From assembly GCF_910589235.1 (NCBI RefSeq), contig NC_060959.1, positions 11,289,907 to 11,353,906 of the forward strand: a DNA stretch of 64,000 nucleotides. Direction: 5' to 3'. Source of the DNA: Vespa crabro (Eukaryota > Arthropoda > Insecta > Hymenoptera > Vespidae). Below are positions 1-11,149 of the stretch, piece by piece. How positions within the stretch are numbered: the first letter of the stretch is position 1; each line of letters opens with the position of its first letter. The notes under the pieces are model-generated. The model searched no databases. It saw only the letters and a program-made list of their open reading frames with translations, and was not told where the DNA came from. Position numbers and translations under genes: made by a program.

Positions 1-593
1 GTGGGATCCGTACACTCGAAATCCGTTCCTCGATTTTACCTTGCCAACTCATTCTTCTTAAGGGACACTTAAGAAGACCAGGTCAAATTATTCTAATTTC
101 GTAATTTTTATATTTTCTAGGTATCAACCATAAAACTGGAGTCTAACTCGAAAAATCTATCAATTAAATGATATAAAGATGTCAAGTCTTTACCTCGAAA
201 GATTCCAATTTTCTTGATGATTTTGTCGAACGATCGTACGTCATACCTTTTACTTTATCTCGGTACGTTAATAGTCACTGCTTAACTGCCCATTAACTTT
301 ATTTCGCGTAACTCCAACCAAATGAGTAGGCCGACGTAAGAAACCGAAGGATTTTATGTCCGCGGAACTGATCCTATACACGTTTATAATATACCTGTGT
401 TCGTGTGTCGTGTATATAAAGCCTTCGAGACACCAGGTACGCGTCATGGAGTTAACGGCTTACCGGAACAAACCAGAAGCGATAAATCAGAATCATTAGG
501 GAATTGGCCGCGCCTTTCACGATTCCTAGTCGCTTCTTGCATCCGTCGCGAGATTTACGTCTACCATAAAAATCTATATCGCATCTTGTAACC

Positions 594-594
594 C

Positions 595-625
<31 letters not shown>
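594..625. repeat. (CT)n then (CA)n microsatellite
   Basis: An uninterrupted CT dinucleotide run passes directly into a short CA run. It is non-coding. Confidence 0.9.
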
Positions 626-2146
626 TATGTTGCTACTACACCTTCTTTCTTCATCTTCGTTCACTCGTCTACTCTAACTCTGTCATTTTCTATCTCTTTT
701 TTCGGTTAGCGGTCACTCTTTTTTTATGCCCTATCAAATGTGAAATTACAAACTGGTAATCGGAAAGGAACGTCTTCTTCTATTTCTTTCGGCAAGTTCT
801 CGCCTTTAATGTCGTTCCTACTTTCTTTTCTGCGATTTGACAAAAGAACAGGAAAAGAACGACGAATGTTAAATTATTCTCCATTATAACTAGATAAAAA
901 AGGAATTATTTATTAAATGACAATTATTTTCTTTGAAAAAGGACTTGTCCTCGATCAAATTATTAAAAATCGTCTCAGGAAATATACGGAAGAACGTGCT
1001 TATTGAAATAAGTTTGAAAAATCCTTCAACGAGATATCGTTCAAAGCATTAGACATCGAAACGCGACGCGAGAAGATTTCGCTCGGTGGACGTCTCGACG
1101 AAGCTCCATAAAAGTTGTGAAACAAGAAGGAGTAGTAATTTCCATACAACGCGTCTGGCATATAACGTTTCACCTTGTAAGAAGGCGAAGCGTACTCTGC
1201 GATGAATTGAAATCGAGAGAACCGAGAAAGAAAGAGAAAACCACCCTTTATCGTATATAATGTAAACGCATATACACAATAACACAATAGTATAAGTAAA
1301 ATATACGTATATTTAATTTTATATCTATTCGCACAAAGAATATGAACGTATCGATCGACACTTCTGAAGTTCGTATAAAATCCAATGACTTCGGAACAAA
1401 GAAGGATTTTTAAAGATAAAAGAAACGAAAAAGTGTTGAAAGAAATTCAATTTTATTCCCACGTAGTACGTTTATCGACGTCGATCATGAGAATTCTCAT
1501 CGGTTACTACTACGTATCGAGAATTCTCCCTCACGATTTTCCTTATTTTTTCTTTTTTCTTTTTTTTTTGGGTTCTCTTTTTTTTCTTTGTCTTTCCTCA
1601 TTTCTTTTTTTTCTTTTTTTCGATGACCGCTACCGTGACGCCACCTTTTCGTAAGGTCCACCGTTCTCACGAAGAAAGTAACCACGCGATGCTCGAAGAA
1701 GAAAGTACTATGGTATGGTTCCGTTCGATTCCATTCCCACTTCGTATTTACTTTCTAGGCACGAACATAAATTAGTAGTACGTGCCACGCGTGTAACGAA
1801 TACTCGGATACCGATTGAAAAGATTAGGAAGACAGACAGACAGACGAAGGGAGAAAAGAGATGATGAAAAAAAAGAGAGGAGAGAGAGAGAAAGATTATG
1901 ACGATAGGATGAAACGTAATCTACGATTTTCTTCGCTCCTTCTCGATATACATACTCTAATACAGGCCGGAATATTTATTTTATTTAAGATAAATTCTAA
2001 ATTAGATTAAAGAACAAGCGTATAGCTTTTGATACTTATGTATTATTTCTGTATCAAAATATTATAGTATTCGCTATAATAAAACATTAAATATTGTTCT
2101 CGCGTTGTATATTAAAGAAAAAAATTGAATGAATCCATTGTACTCG

Positions 2147-2151
<5 letters not shown>

Positions 2152-2176
<25 letters not shown>
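2152..2176. repeat. (TA)n microsatellite
   Basis: An uninterrupted TA run in non-coding DNA. Confidence 0.9.
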
Positions 2177-2177
<1 letters not shown>

Positions 2178-3785
2178 AAGTTCATGGATTTCCATTAAAA
2201 TGCATCACCCTGTATATCGTTTGTAGCCCGATCGAAGAGGGTGCGCCATCGAAAACATCCAAGGAGGGAAAATCTTTTCCGTCCCTTTTCTAAGGCACCA
2301 TAGCCACGTCGGGAATGCTTGACATTTGACGCGCTACCGTGCGCGGATGTAATAGTGATCGTTCTCCTGTTTCTTTCGTTGATAAATAAGTTTCCTTTCG
2401 ATACGTTATTCGTCGCGCACAAACGCGCGTCCTCGCCAGTTCTCCTGATTTACGATCCAAGAGATCGAGCAAACTCACCCGTCTTGTTTCTTTTCAAACT
2501 GTCGGTCTCTCGATCGTTGCCACGATCGTTTTTCAATCTTCTTAGCGTGACTGGCAAACTTACCTCCTCTATGAATTCAACTATTTGATTTATATACATT
2601 TTCGAGAATACAAACAAATAAAATTATTGAAGACGTTTATTTGAAACTTTTAATTGTTCTGTAGTTTTGAAAACTCGATCGACCTCGAAAAAGCAAAGGA
2701 AAAAAAAAAAAGAAAGAAAGAAAAAACAAGAAAAGGAAAAGTAAAAGAAAGAAAAAAGAAAAGTCAAATCGAGAAATCTTGTTAACCGTTAGCAAGCAGA
2801 GTACTTTAGTCGTAGAAACCGTACTTGTAGTTTAAGAATCCTCTAACGATGTCAGTATGAGAGGCCACTCAATCACGTTAAAATCAAAATGAACCAACGT
2901 GGTAAACATTATTTAATACGAAGAATTTATTTAAATAAGATATATACTGGCTGGATTGTTATTAGAAAGAAATATTTTGATTATCGAATCGTTTGTGGTA
3001 TATAAAAAAATTGCATTTGCCTGATCATACCCTTGTAACATCGATATCTTTCGATTGCATGTACCCTTTTAAATTGATGGAAAAAAATTTTTTCGAGCAG
3101 AAAGTGAAAGAAGATAAATGGTAAGAGAAGATTTTGGTGCGCAAACAAGCGAATCAGTCTGATCGATACGATCTTTGTGATCGGACACCGCAAACGATCA
3201 GCATAATCCTGTAACATGTAGCTACTTCGTAGAAATTCGATCGGTCGATCTTCGAAGATTCTATCTAATCCGTTTAAACGGTCTCGCTTAGCTTTCAAAC
3301 GATGCATTAAGCCGATGCACCGGAGCGTTTCAATGTCGTGAGATGTATACGTGTGTGTTTATATATACATATATATACACATAATATACAATGATTGACA
3401 CACAAACGATTATAGATATAGGCTAGATAGAATTTTCCTAAACTAAAGACCATATTAAAAGAGTACGTGTATCTCTGAAGCGTGAAAGAATTCGGAATCG
3501 ATTGTTCACGCTTCTTTCCAATGCGAATGTTATAGAGACCTATATTTTACTATGTTTAAAATCAATTAATAAAGTATTTTATTCGAGAAGCAATAAAAAT
3601 TTTAAATGATGAAAACAATTAGAAAAGGTACAGATTTTAAGCGGGGAGAAAATAAAATTGAATTAAATAAAGTTAAATATATTATAAAAAATTAGGAAAA
3701 ATGATAGACGATTTTAAAATGATATCTAAACGAACGAAACGTGCGGCCGAGTATATTCTGATTTATATATTTCTAGACTAGAAGG

Positions 3786-3793
3786 TATAAAAG
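3786..3793 (+). promoter_or_regulatory. TATA-box match of uncertain use
   Basis: TATAAAAG is a consensus TATA box. A TCATTT initiator-like match lies at 3828-3833, but the spacing of about 44 bp is longer than the usual 30 or so. Downstream there is a short ATG frame (4045) that ends at a CAG/GTGAAT donor-like site (4068/4069). I could not join it in frame to a convincing second exon, so the promoter call is weak. Confidence 0.2.
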
Positions 3794-4893
3794 CAGAAGC
3801 GTCATGTTATCGACGGCTCGAGTCGACTCATTTATTTTGTTTAATTTGAGATCTCGACGACGGGACGTCATCGTAGATCGGAGATCACTCGGACCGATCA
3901 TTGTCGGTGATCACGGCGCCTCGATCGGTAGGCGTTCACCGATAACGAGAGACCTACGCTACGCAAGAAAGAAAGAAAGGGAGGAAGATTTCAAAACGCA
4001 GCCGCATACGTAATGGTCCCCGGTAGAAAAAAAGATTTCCGGAGATGGAGTCTCTCAGCCGGAGACAGGTGAATGTTTGACATTCCTCTCGTGGCCTCCG
4101 CTTTCGACGCCCTAGCCGCACCCGATCATCGCCTTCTGTTTTCTCGATACCCCTCCTCGATCCCTTCTCGATCCCTCCTTCGATCGACGCGCGACAACGT
4201 TTCCTTCGTCCGAGAGAACGCAAAACTCGTTTCAACTTTTTCCCACGTAGAATGTTTATCTTCGGTTTCGTTGCACTTGAAATTTCGATCACTTTTCAAT
4301 TTTCTACTCATAGAAATTTTGGAATATATTTTAATCTTATTTTAACCACGCTTCAAAAGAATTTTTCGTTATATCGTTCATAATTAACAGATATTGTGAT
4401 TATGTCAAAAAGCACATGATTATTGTATATCGCCGCATAAAGAATCTATATCTTTAAAACGTCAAGAGCTAGTTCAAAATATAATTAGTAAATGGGTATC
4501 CTATCGGTGACTGTCCGTCTATTCCTCGTGATAAAAATTTGGACATCGAAATTTAATTAAACGTCCTTTTAACGATAGATATTCTTCAATTCTTCCCACT
4601 AAAATAAATCTACATATAGGGCTCGTGTAGAAAGTTGAAGCGTGATTATGTCGAGTAAAGCTCTACGTTACCTTTGACAAATAAATCCAAGAAGATTAAT
4701 GATTTCGAATGACTTTGAACATTTTTTTTTGATGGTTAAAGAAATGCCGAGCGATTAAAAAAGAAATTATTTTAATTCCAACGGATTAAGATATGTCTGA
4801 GGGACAAAAAAAAAATAATAAAAGAAAAATATTGTTAGGAATAAGACGATGACTCTTAATCATTTTTGTTGGTATATAAACGGAAGCCACCAA

Positions 4894-4963
4894 CATCATC
4901 ATCACTGCCACCGCCGCCGCCGCCGCCACCACCACCACCACCACTACCACCACCACCACCACC
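4894..4963. repeat. CAT/CCG/CCA triplet repeat
   Basis: A compound triplet repeat. Read on the minus strand it would encode a poly-glycine run with a short acidic stretch, inside a 63-residue open frame (4856-5047). Nothing around it supports translation. Confidence 0.8.
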
Positions 4964-5218
4964 TATGAGAAAGGGTATTCGAGACGAAGACAATTTATTC
5001 TGAATTTGCCGGGTAAGATCCGAGGACCCTTTTTGAAGCACGTGCATTCTCGGTCGAATACTGCCTGGACCATTGCTCGTTCGCGGTAAAATAATATTGT
5101 CCGACTAAATTCTTCTTCCACCTCCGCTTCGCCTTCCATCGTGGTACGCAACGTGAAACAAGACAAACTATTTCGAGATCTTTGCTTTTAAGTTTCTTTT
5201 ATTTATTTATGCGAGCAG

Positions 5219-5522
5219 GACGATCGAATGACGTTAACTGTTATTATAGCGACATTTTCCTCCTGTCTATTCTCCCTTTGTCACCTTTCGAAGAATTACA
5301 AACGAGAAAACTACCCATTCTATTATTGACATCTTCAAATCGTAAAACTCCATTTACTCGGCACGATTTTTCTTCAAATTCAATTATCGAAACGTTAGAT
5401 AAATCATTGTCGATCCTCCATGATAAAATGAAAGACGTCCCACCCTGGATTAGAAGAATTTTAGCTAATTCCACGTTTTACGATTTCAATCTGAAGCCAT
5501 TCGGTGCTGTGAAAAATAAAAA
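5219..5522 (+). other. Exon-like open stretch, unidentified
   Basis: A T-rich tract ends in AG at 5217-5218. The following 304 bases are open in one frame for about 100 codons of fairly balanced composition, including DVPPWIRRILANSTFYDF, and reach an AA/GTAAGG donor-like site at 5522/5523. I recognise no family and found no partner exon. It may be a real internal exon of an unseen gene or a chance open frame. Confidence 0.15.
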
Positions 5523-7457
5523 GTAAGGATAAATCCAGGACGTGTGGGTGCTGTTAAAGGGATTCACGTAAGGCCAGGAACACGAATGCGTGTCTTGCAT
5601 GAATCAAAAGTGTCTCGATTCATTGTATCGCGGCTTCAGGATGATCAGTTGCAGTAGGAAGCCATTGTGTTGAGGAGGAAGCCTTTACAAAAACGTTCCA
5701 TCGACCTTCTTCCGTAGCATCGCAAAGGGACTTAACGCCATTGTAAGACCACCCCGAAAATAAGAAAGAAAGAAAAAAAAAAAAGTAGAAGAAGAAGAAG
5801 AAAAAAAAAGAAGATTCGTACGTGTCCGTCGCTACTTCAGCGTAAGAACAGCAACTAGCTCGCTTTTGTCGTAAAACGCAACTCTCGCAATTACGATTCG
5901 TAACACGTCTGCGTCTCCCTCGTGTTGCCTCAGCAAACATCGCTAAAACTTTGCGTGTGGTCGAAAACACGAATCCTCTCGTACAAGCGCACCAGACTGA
6001 AGGATCCTCGAAATGAGTAACGGGGATTCCTCGAGACTTCCCCTCTTTAATTACGTTGCGAATCTCTCTTAGAGGCCATCTTCTCGAGTATCTTAATTTA
6101 AAATACTTTCACGAATCCGATGCTTTGCTCCTATTTTCATACTTGGCATTCTGTTAAAAGACCAAGAACTCCGGATGACTCGTCAATTGCAATTTATTTA
6201 GAATATCTTATAAGAGAAGCGAGGCGATCTAAAACGATGTATCTAAAATATACGTAACTATTTCTTTTATTTTCTTTTTTTTTTTTTTTTTTTCTTTTCG
6301 AAAAAGATTTATTTTACGGATAACAGCTCGAGAGAAACGCAATTCGAAAGCATTTTCAAGTCCCATTAGCAGGAAAATTTGGACATGTGAGACAAGCTGA
6401 AGTACGAGCAAACAAGGACGTCGGCAAAAATCAAAGGCTGCTGACTCTTCGTCCCGATATTGGCCCATCGTTTCGTTCGACGGACTAGATGAGATCTGCA
6501 AGCTCACGCCCTTGAAAATCCTTTCGAATTGTTGCCCGGCGATCCTTCCTTCCTCTTTTTCTGCTATTGGTCTCTTTCAGCTTTGCCGTACCGTGTTGTT
6601 GTTGTAACACATTTCGTACCGCAAGCAAACAGAGTTCCTCGTTTTGTCTGATAATTGCTGGAAACACCAGACGAGTGTTTGCAGTGTCATCGAGGTTCGG
6701 TCACACCTCGCAGTGCGACCACTTCCCAAAGCTTCTCTTCTTCACCTTACCGCTGCTAATGTGTATCTTACGTTCTTATAAAAGTGACTTTGTTCAAAAG
6801 CTCTCTTCGATTACGCTTTAAACGCTTTACAAGTAGTTCTACAACTGGTTCTCTCGGTAAGATTACATTTTAATGAAAGAATTGTTCGCACTATAAATCG
6901 TTTCATAACTTAATTCCAAGGCTGATAATTATACTAAGATTCCATTTGATAAGATTATATGTGCGGAATGCATTCTCTGTATCTCTAATGTTCCAAGATC
7001 GTCTGAATCACCAGAGAATCATGTAGATTATAATGGAAGATATTATTGAAAATAGTTTCAAGCATAATAATTACAAGATTAAGTGTACTGTCTCTAATCC
7101 AGTTTTGTTCGTTTAATTAAATTGCTTTGCATGTATCGCATTAGTGCTTCCATCTATGTCTGAATGTAAATGTATAAGTATCTAGGAAAGCCGCCGAGTG
7201 GTATAAAGAAGTAATAAAATATGAATTCACGATTACTTAAATAAGTATGATTACGGATAAAGAGAATTCTTACTTAACAAAAAGAAAAAAAAAAAGAAAA
7301 AAATAATGTATCAATAGATATATCGTTAAAAACACTTAATTCTAATTTATCCTTCAGTTTATGTACAAGTCTTACAGTTAAGTCACCAATTAAATATTAA
7401 TTGTTGCAGTCCAATACAAAGTTCCTTGAATAGGATATTTCATTAATTAAAAATTAA

Positions 7458-8132
7458 TTAATTTTCTTCCAATTGTTCAGGCTCCATTTCGTCGTTAGAC
7501 TCATGCATTTCTTCGTCCTCTTCCGCCGTCTCTTCCAATTTCTTTCTTTCCTTAAGTCCAGCCGCTGGTGATCTTATCAAAGACAAATCACGCTGTACTT
7601 CCTTAATATCCCTTTCTTGTTCCAGCGTACGACCCTTACGCAAACGCTGCAAAATATGTAGATTCTGTCTCCTCTGCCTAATATTTTCAACTTTCTTGAT
7701 AGCTTCCACAGTCTTTGTCCATAATTCTCTGTTGTATTTCACTGGGACATTTCTCCTCTTCTCAAATTCAAATGATGGATCTATTGCCAATTCTTTGCCG
7801 ACAGTCTTTCTATAAGCTTTAGTCCATTTAACCTTCCTTGGATTCTTTTTCTTTTTGAATGCCGCATGACATTTCGATCGACAAAATCTAAAAATCTATT
7901 GTTTATAATAATTATAAAATTGTTAAAAAATCATTCACGACGATACCGAAATAGAAACACGTGACATAACCTTAAAAGTTTATCAAAGCACATCAATTCG
8001 ATCGCTATTTATTACAAAGAAATAAAATGACAATTTTCTAATGTTACTTACTTTACAATCGTTTCTAACAAATTGAATTCCATGTCCCGGATAAATTCGA
8101 GACGAGCAAAAATAACACGTTTCAATACGCAT
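7458..8132 (-). CDS. RSL24D1: Ribosome biogenesis protein RLP24 (RSL24D1)
   Basis: Two coding exons on the minus strand, 8132-8052 and 7895-7458, give 172 residues; the human protein is about 163. The protein is the L24e-like factor that joins pre-60S particles in the nucleolus and is later replaced by ribosomal protein eL24. The start MRIETCYFCSSRIYPGHG and the zinc-ribbon cysteines C6, C9, C32 and C36 (FCRSKC) match the family. They are followed by a basic KKKKNPRKVKW segment, the FEFEKRRN motif and an acidic tail. The donor is AAA/GTAAGT. I chose the acceptor after CAATAG (first exonic base 7895) rather than the nearer TTTAG, because it restores the conserved K-I-F-R-F-C sequence in phase 0. 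It is divergent from PolD2, and a housekeeping role fits the short intron (156 bp). Confidence 0.96.
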
Positions 8133-8585
8133 TTTGCGCGGTGACGATAACCAAAGGCTTGCACATGGACGTGTAATTTATTTCGTCGCATAGCCACCTA
8201 GTGTTACATTGACGAACTAACTCTACACTTTTTCGGAAGATAAATTTGATGTAGTTTAACACGAGAGATAAGAATTTTCTTGTCTAAGAAAGGCATTTAT
8301 ATAGAAAAGGAAGTCTTTGATTAGACTATCTATATTAAATATATGCAAATATATATTTAAATATAATAGTATTTAATATTATATAGTATTTAATATTTTG
8401 AATTAAATTATATTTGTATCACTACGAATTTTAACTTACAGTTTCTTCCGGTTTACCTTTAAATATAATTATGGCCGATACAGAAATGGCGGGTAAGAAG
8501 AAAATTCACATAGGAGAAGGGCGAGCGCTAGTTGATAACGAATTATATTCGAAAAACCTATATCTTATTACGACTTTTACTGAAA
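8133..8585. promoter_or_regulatory. Divergent RSL24D1/PolD2 intergenic promoter
   Basis: The start codons of two divergent housekeeping genes lie about 450 bp apart, so both promoters and 5'UTRs must sit here unless hidden 5' exons exist. The centre (8320-8420) is very AT-rich. I see no TATA box at a useful distance from either start. The assignment rests on gene layout, not on recognised elements. Confidence 0.6.
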
Positions 8586-8596
8586 ATGGTTCATAA
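8471..8596 (+). other. Upstream ORF overlapping the PolD2 start
   Basis: An ATG in the context TTATGGCC opens a 41-codon frame starting MADTEMAGKKK. It runs past the PolD2 ATG (8586) and stops at 8594-8596 in a different frame. If it lies in the mRNA it would dampen PolD2 translation. A GTAAGA donor-like site at about 8493 could instead remove most of it. Transcript evidence is needed to choose. Confidence 0.3.
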
Positions 8597-10353
8597 GACT
8601 TCGAACGATGATAAAAATGTAATTAAAAATGTGGAAAGTGAAAGTGTACATGTTATCGAAAGGAAATCTGTCATATACAAAGACTTATCTTCTACCTTGG
8701 TACAAGAGATAAGTGATTACTCGAAACAATTTGCACATATTTATGCTGCTAGACTTGCAGAACTTGGAGAAGTTTTGACATCAAAAGTACATGCAAAGTG
8801 GAGTAAGATAATGATATTTTAATTGATTTTAATGCTCGTCTATCTGGCAACTAATGTGTATTTTATTTTGTCCATTAGAAAATGTTCAAATCTTAAAATT
8901 AGCAGATTTAGAGGATTTCGAGGGAGAAACTTGTATTATAATTGGAACATTGTACAAACATCAGCAATGGAAACCATCAATTTTACAAGAACTTAGCGAA
9001 GAACATCAATTGTCATTACCACCTACAAGATCTGATTATTGTTCTGAAAAGGATCAAGTATTCTTAGAAGATGAAATGTTACGCATTAAATTAGTTGGTG
9101 AATTAGTTGACCTTAAGGATATTGTCACTGGTATAGTTTGTGCTGTATTAGGAAGCGAAGAGGAGGATGGTACATTTCATGTAAGTTTAAACACATATAA
9201 AAGTAATATTATGTCATGTTATTATAAAAGAAATTTTCTCTCATATATTACATTATTTAGGTGAAAGATTGGTGTTTCCCAGGTTGCGTACCTAAAACTT
9301 TACCAAGTTCAGATTCAAATTCAAATGGAAAGATCGTTCTAATATCTGGATTAAATTTTATTAAAAATTCGGACGACATGGCGATAGAATTATTACGTGA
9401 ATGGATCTGTGGAATGGCTGGCGATGTAAAAGCTCAGAAGGAGGAAGCTTCTGTCGTACGACTTATCATAGCAGGTAATCCAAACGACATGTAATACTTT
9501 ATCTATTACATTTTGTAATTAAAAATTACATTATTAACGTGCTATTGTTACAGGCAATGCTATTAGCAATAATGATAAGAAACACACTCATAAACATATA
9601 TTAGAGTTAAAAGTAGAAGAGAGTATGCATGCAAAGGAAACTATCAGTGCAACGCAAAAATTAGATGATTTTCTTTCTGATATTGCAAAATGTTGCTGCG
9701 TAACGTTAATACCAGGCCAATACGATCCTACTAATATGATGTTGCCACAAAGACCGCTTCATCCTTGTTTATTACCTAAATCATCCAGGTATCATTTAAA
9801 GAGCATGACAAATTATAAATGAAAATTATGTGTGACTTTTGAAACTTGATCAAATCTATCCTCTTTAGACTTGGAAGTTTTCAAGGTGGTTCTAATCCTT
9901 GGATCAGTCAAATTGATGAACGTATGATAATGGGATCAAGTGGTCAGCCCTTTGAAGATTTTATGAAAGCTACTGGTTCTAAAGATATTTCACCAATAGA
10001 ATGGTTAGAAAAATCTATTATTTGGAGACATATGTGCCCAACTGCACCGGATACATTACCAGCCTATCCATTTTATAAGAAAGATTTATTTATAATGAAG
10101 CATCGTCCTGACATATATTTCACAGGGAATGCCGATAAATACGAAACAAAACTGTGGAAAGGTATTTATTATTTTTGCACTAAAATTTTTATTAAAAACT
10201 AAATGCTAAGACTAATTTATACTTTCACTTACAGATGAAAAAAATCAAGCGATCAGGCTAGTCTCTATTCCACAATTCTCGACATCTCATGCTGCTGTTT
10301 TAATAGATCTGAAAAGTCTTGATACAGAACTGATTCATTTCGGAATAGAATGA
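8586..10353 (+). CDS. PolD2: DNA polymerase delta small subunit (p50)
   Basis: Six exons, 8586-8802, 8879-9180, 9261-9474, 9554-9788, 9869-10161 and 10235-10353, join to 459 residues with matching phases. This is the B-subunit of replicative DNA polymerase delta. It binds the catalytic subunit and helps form the holoenzyme that works with PCNA in lagging-strand synthesis and repair in the nucleus. Family blocks seen in order are QFAHIYAARL near the N-terminus, the OB-fold part (GETCIIIGTLYKHQ; VLEDE-like FLEDEMLRIKLVG), the block LISGLNFI, RLIIAGN, the inactive phosphoesterase segment LIPGQYDPTNMMLPQRPLHP, GGSNPW, then CPTAPDTLPAYPFYKKD and DIYFTGN near the end. No in-frame ATG lies upstream, so I took 8586. 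Introns are 73-80 bp, typical for a compact insect housekeeping gene. Confidence 0.97.
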
Positions 10354-10923
10354 ATAAGATTTTTTTATACATTTCTCTTTTTGTTTAACACATATTATTT
10401 ACAATTTGTGACAAAAATTATATGTACAATTATTCATAAATTTATATATTTTTAAAGGATTTTAACAGTAAAAAACATTGAAAAAAAATTCTCCGAGGTG
10501 ATTGAAATTCTGTCCGTAGATAAGGTCGGTAAATCTCGTTGACCATCCACTCCGTAGATATAGTCGATAATTGATTGACGTAATTCTTTCGTAGACACGT
10601 CGGTAATTCATAATTGGATTTGGAGATGTATGCATAAAATTTTAACATGTGCATAAATTTTGTTCTCCTTGTTATCTTACATTATAAACAAATGTTATCG
10701 TTATTCTTAATTCGATATATGTAATGTAACAATGCATCGTATGCTATACGATACGATAAATCAACAATCACGTATATCGATTACAAGACGCTAATTAAAT
10801 ATGTCAATTATAGCTCGTTTCTCTTCTACATAAACTCCACTCTGTTTGTAAGGTCTTACAGTCCGATAATATCGGTCGTTCGTTTCTAACGTGATATAGC
10901 TTATATTTTTTAACGTTAAAAAT
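10354..10923. other. Intergenic gap, PolD2 to GMC gene
   Basis: AT-rich sequence that must contain the PolD2 3' end and the promoter of the GMC gene. I see no canonical AATAAA close to the PolD2 stop and no clear TATA box. Nothing else is recognisable. Confidence 0.6.
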
Positions 10924-11117
10924 ATGTGGAATTATATTTTGCTATCTTCCGTGGTACTGATGTCATCGTTATTTTATCATTATCAATTTAATAAACCAAT
11001 CGGTATCATCGAAAATCCAAATAGCTATTATGATTATATAGTCGGTGAGTACGTGCAATTTTATTAATATATCTTGTTAATACGAATATATTTTTTGACT
11101 ACTCCATTTTAATAGAA

Positions 11118-11149
<32 letters not shown>

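Larger units (their letters stand above)
1..7457. other. Left flank, no recognisable gene
   Basis: I read both strands and found no conserved protein family. The stretch is AT-rich with short homopolymer runs, a (CT)n/(CA)n repeat near 600, a (TA)n repeat near 2160, a triplet repeat near 4900 and A-rich patches at 2700, 5770 and 7280. Open frames are short and mostly built from low-complexity sequence. The only stretch with an exon-like look is 5219-5522, listed separately. It is probably intergenic or intronic sequence of a gene outside the window. Confidence 0.6.

Noticed and set aside
4856..5047. Poly-Gly minus-strand frame as a glycine-rich protein
   Set aside because: The Gly run comes from one CCA/CCG repeat. 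There is no signal peptide, no splice support and no repeat periodicity typical of cuticle proteins.
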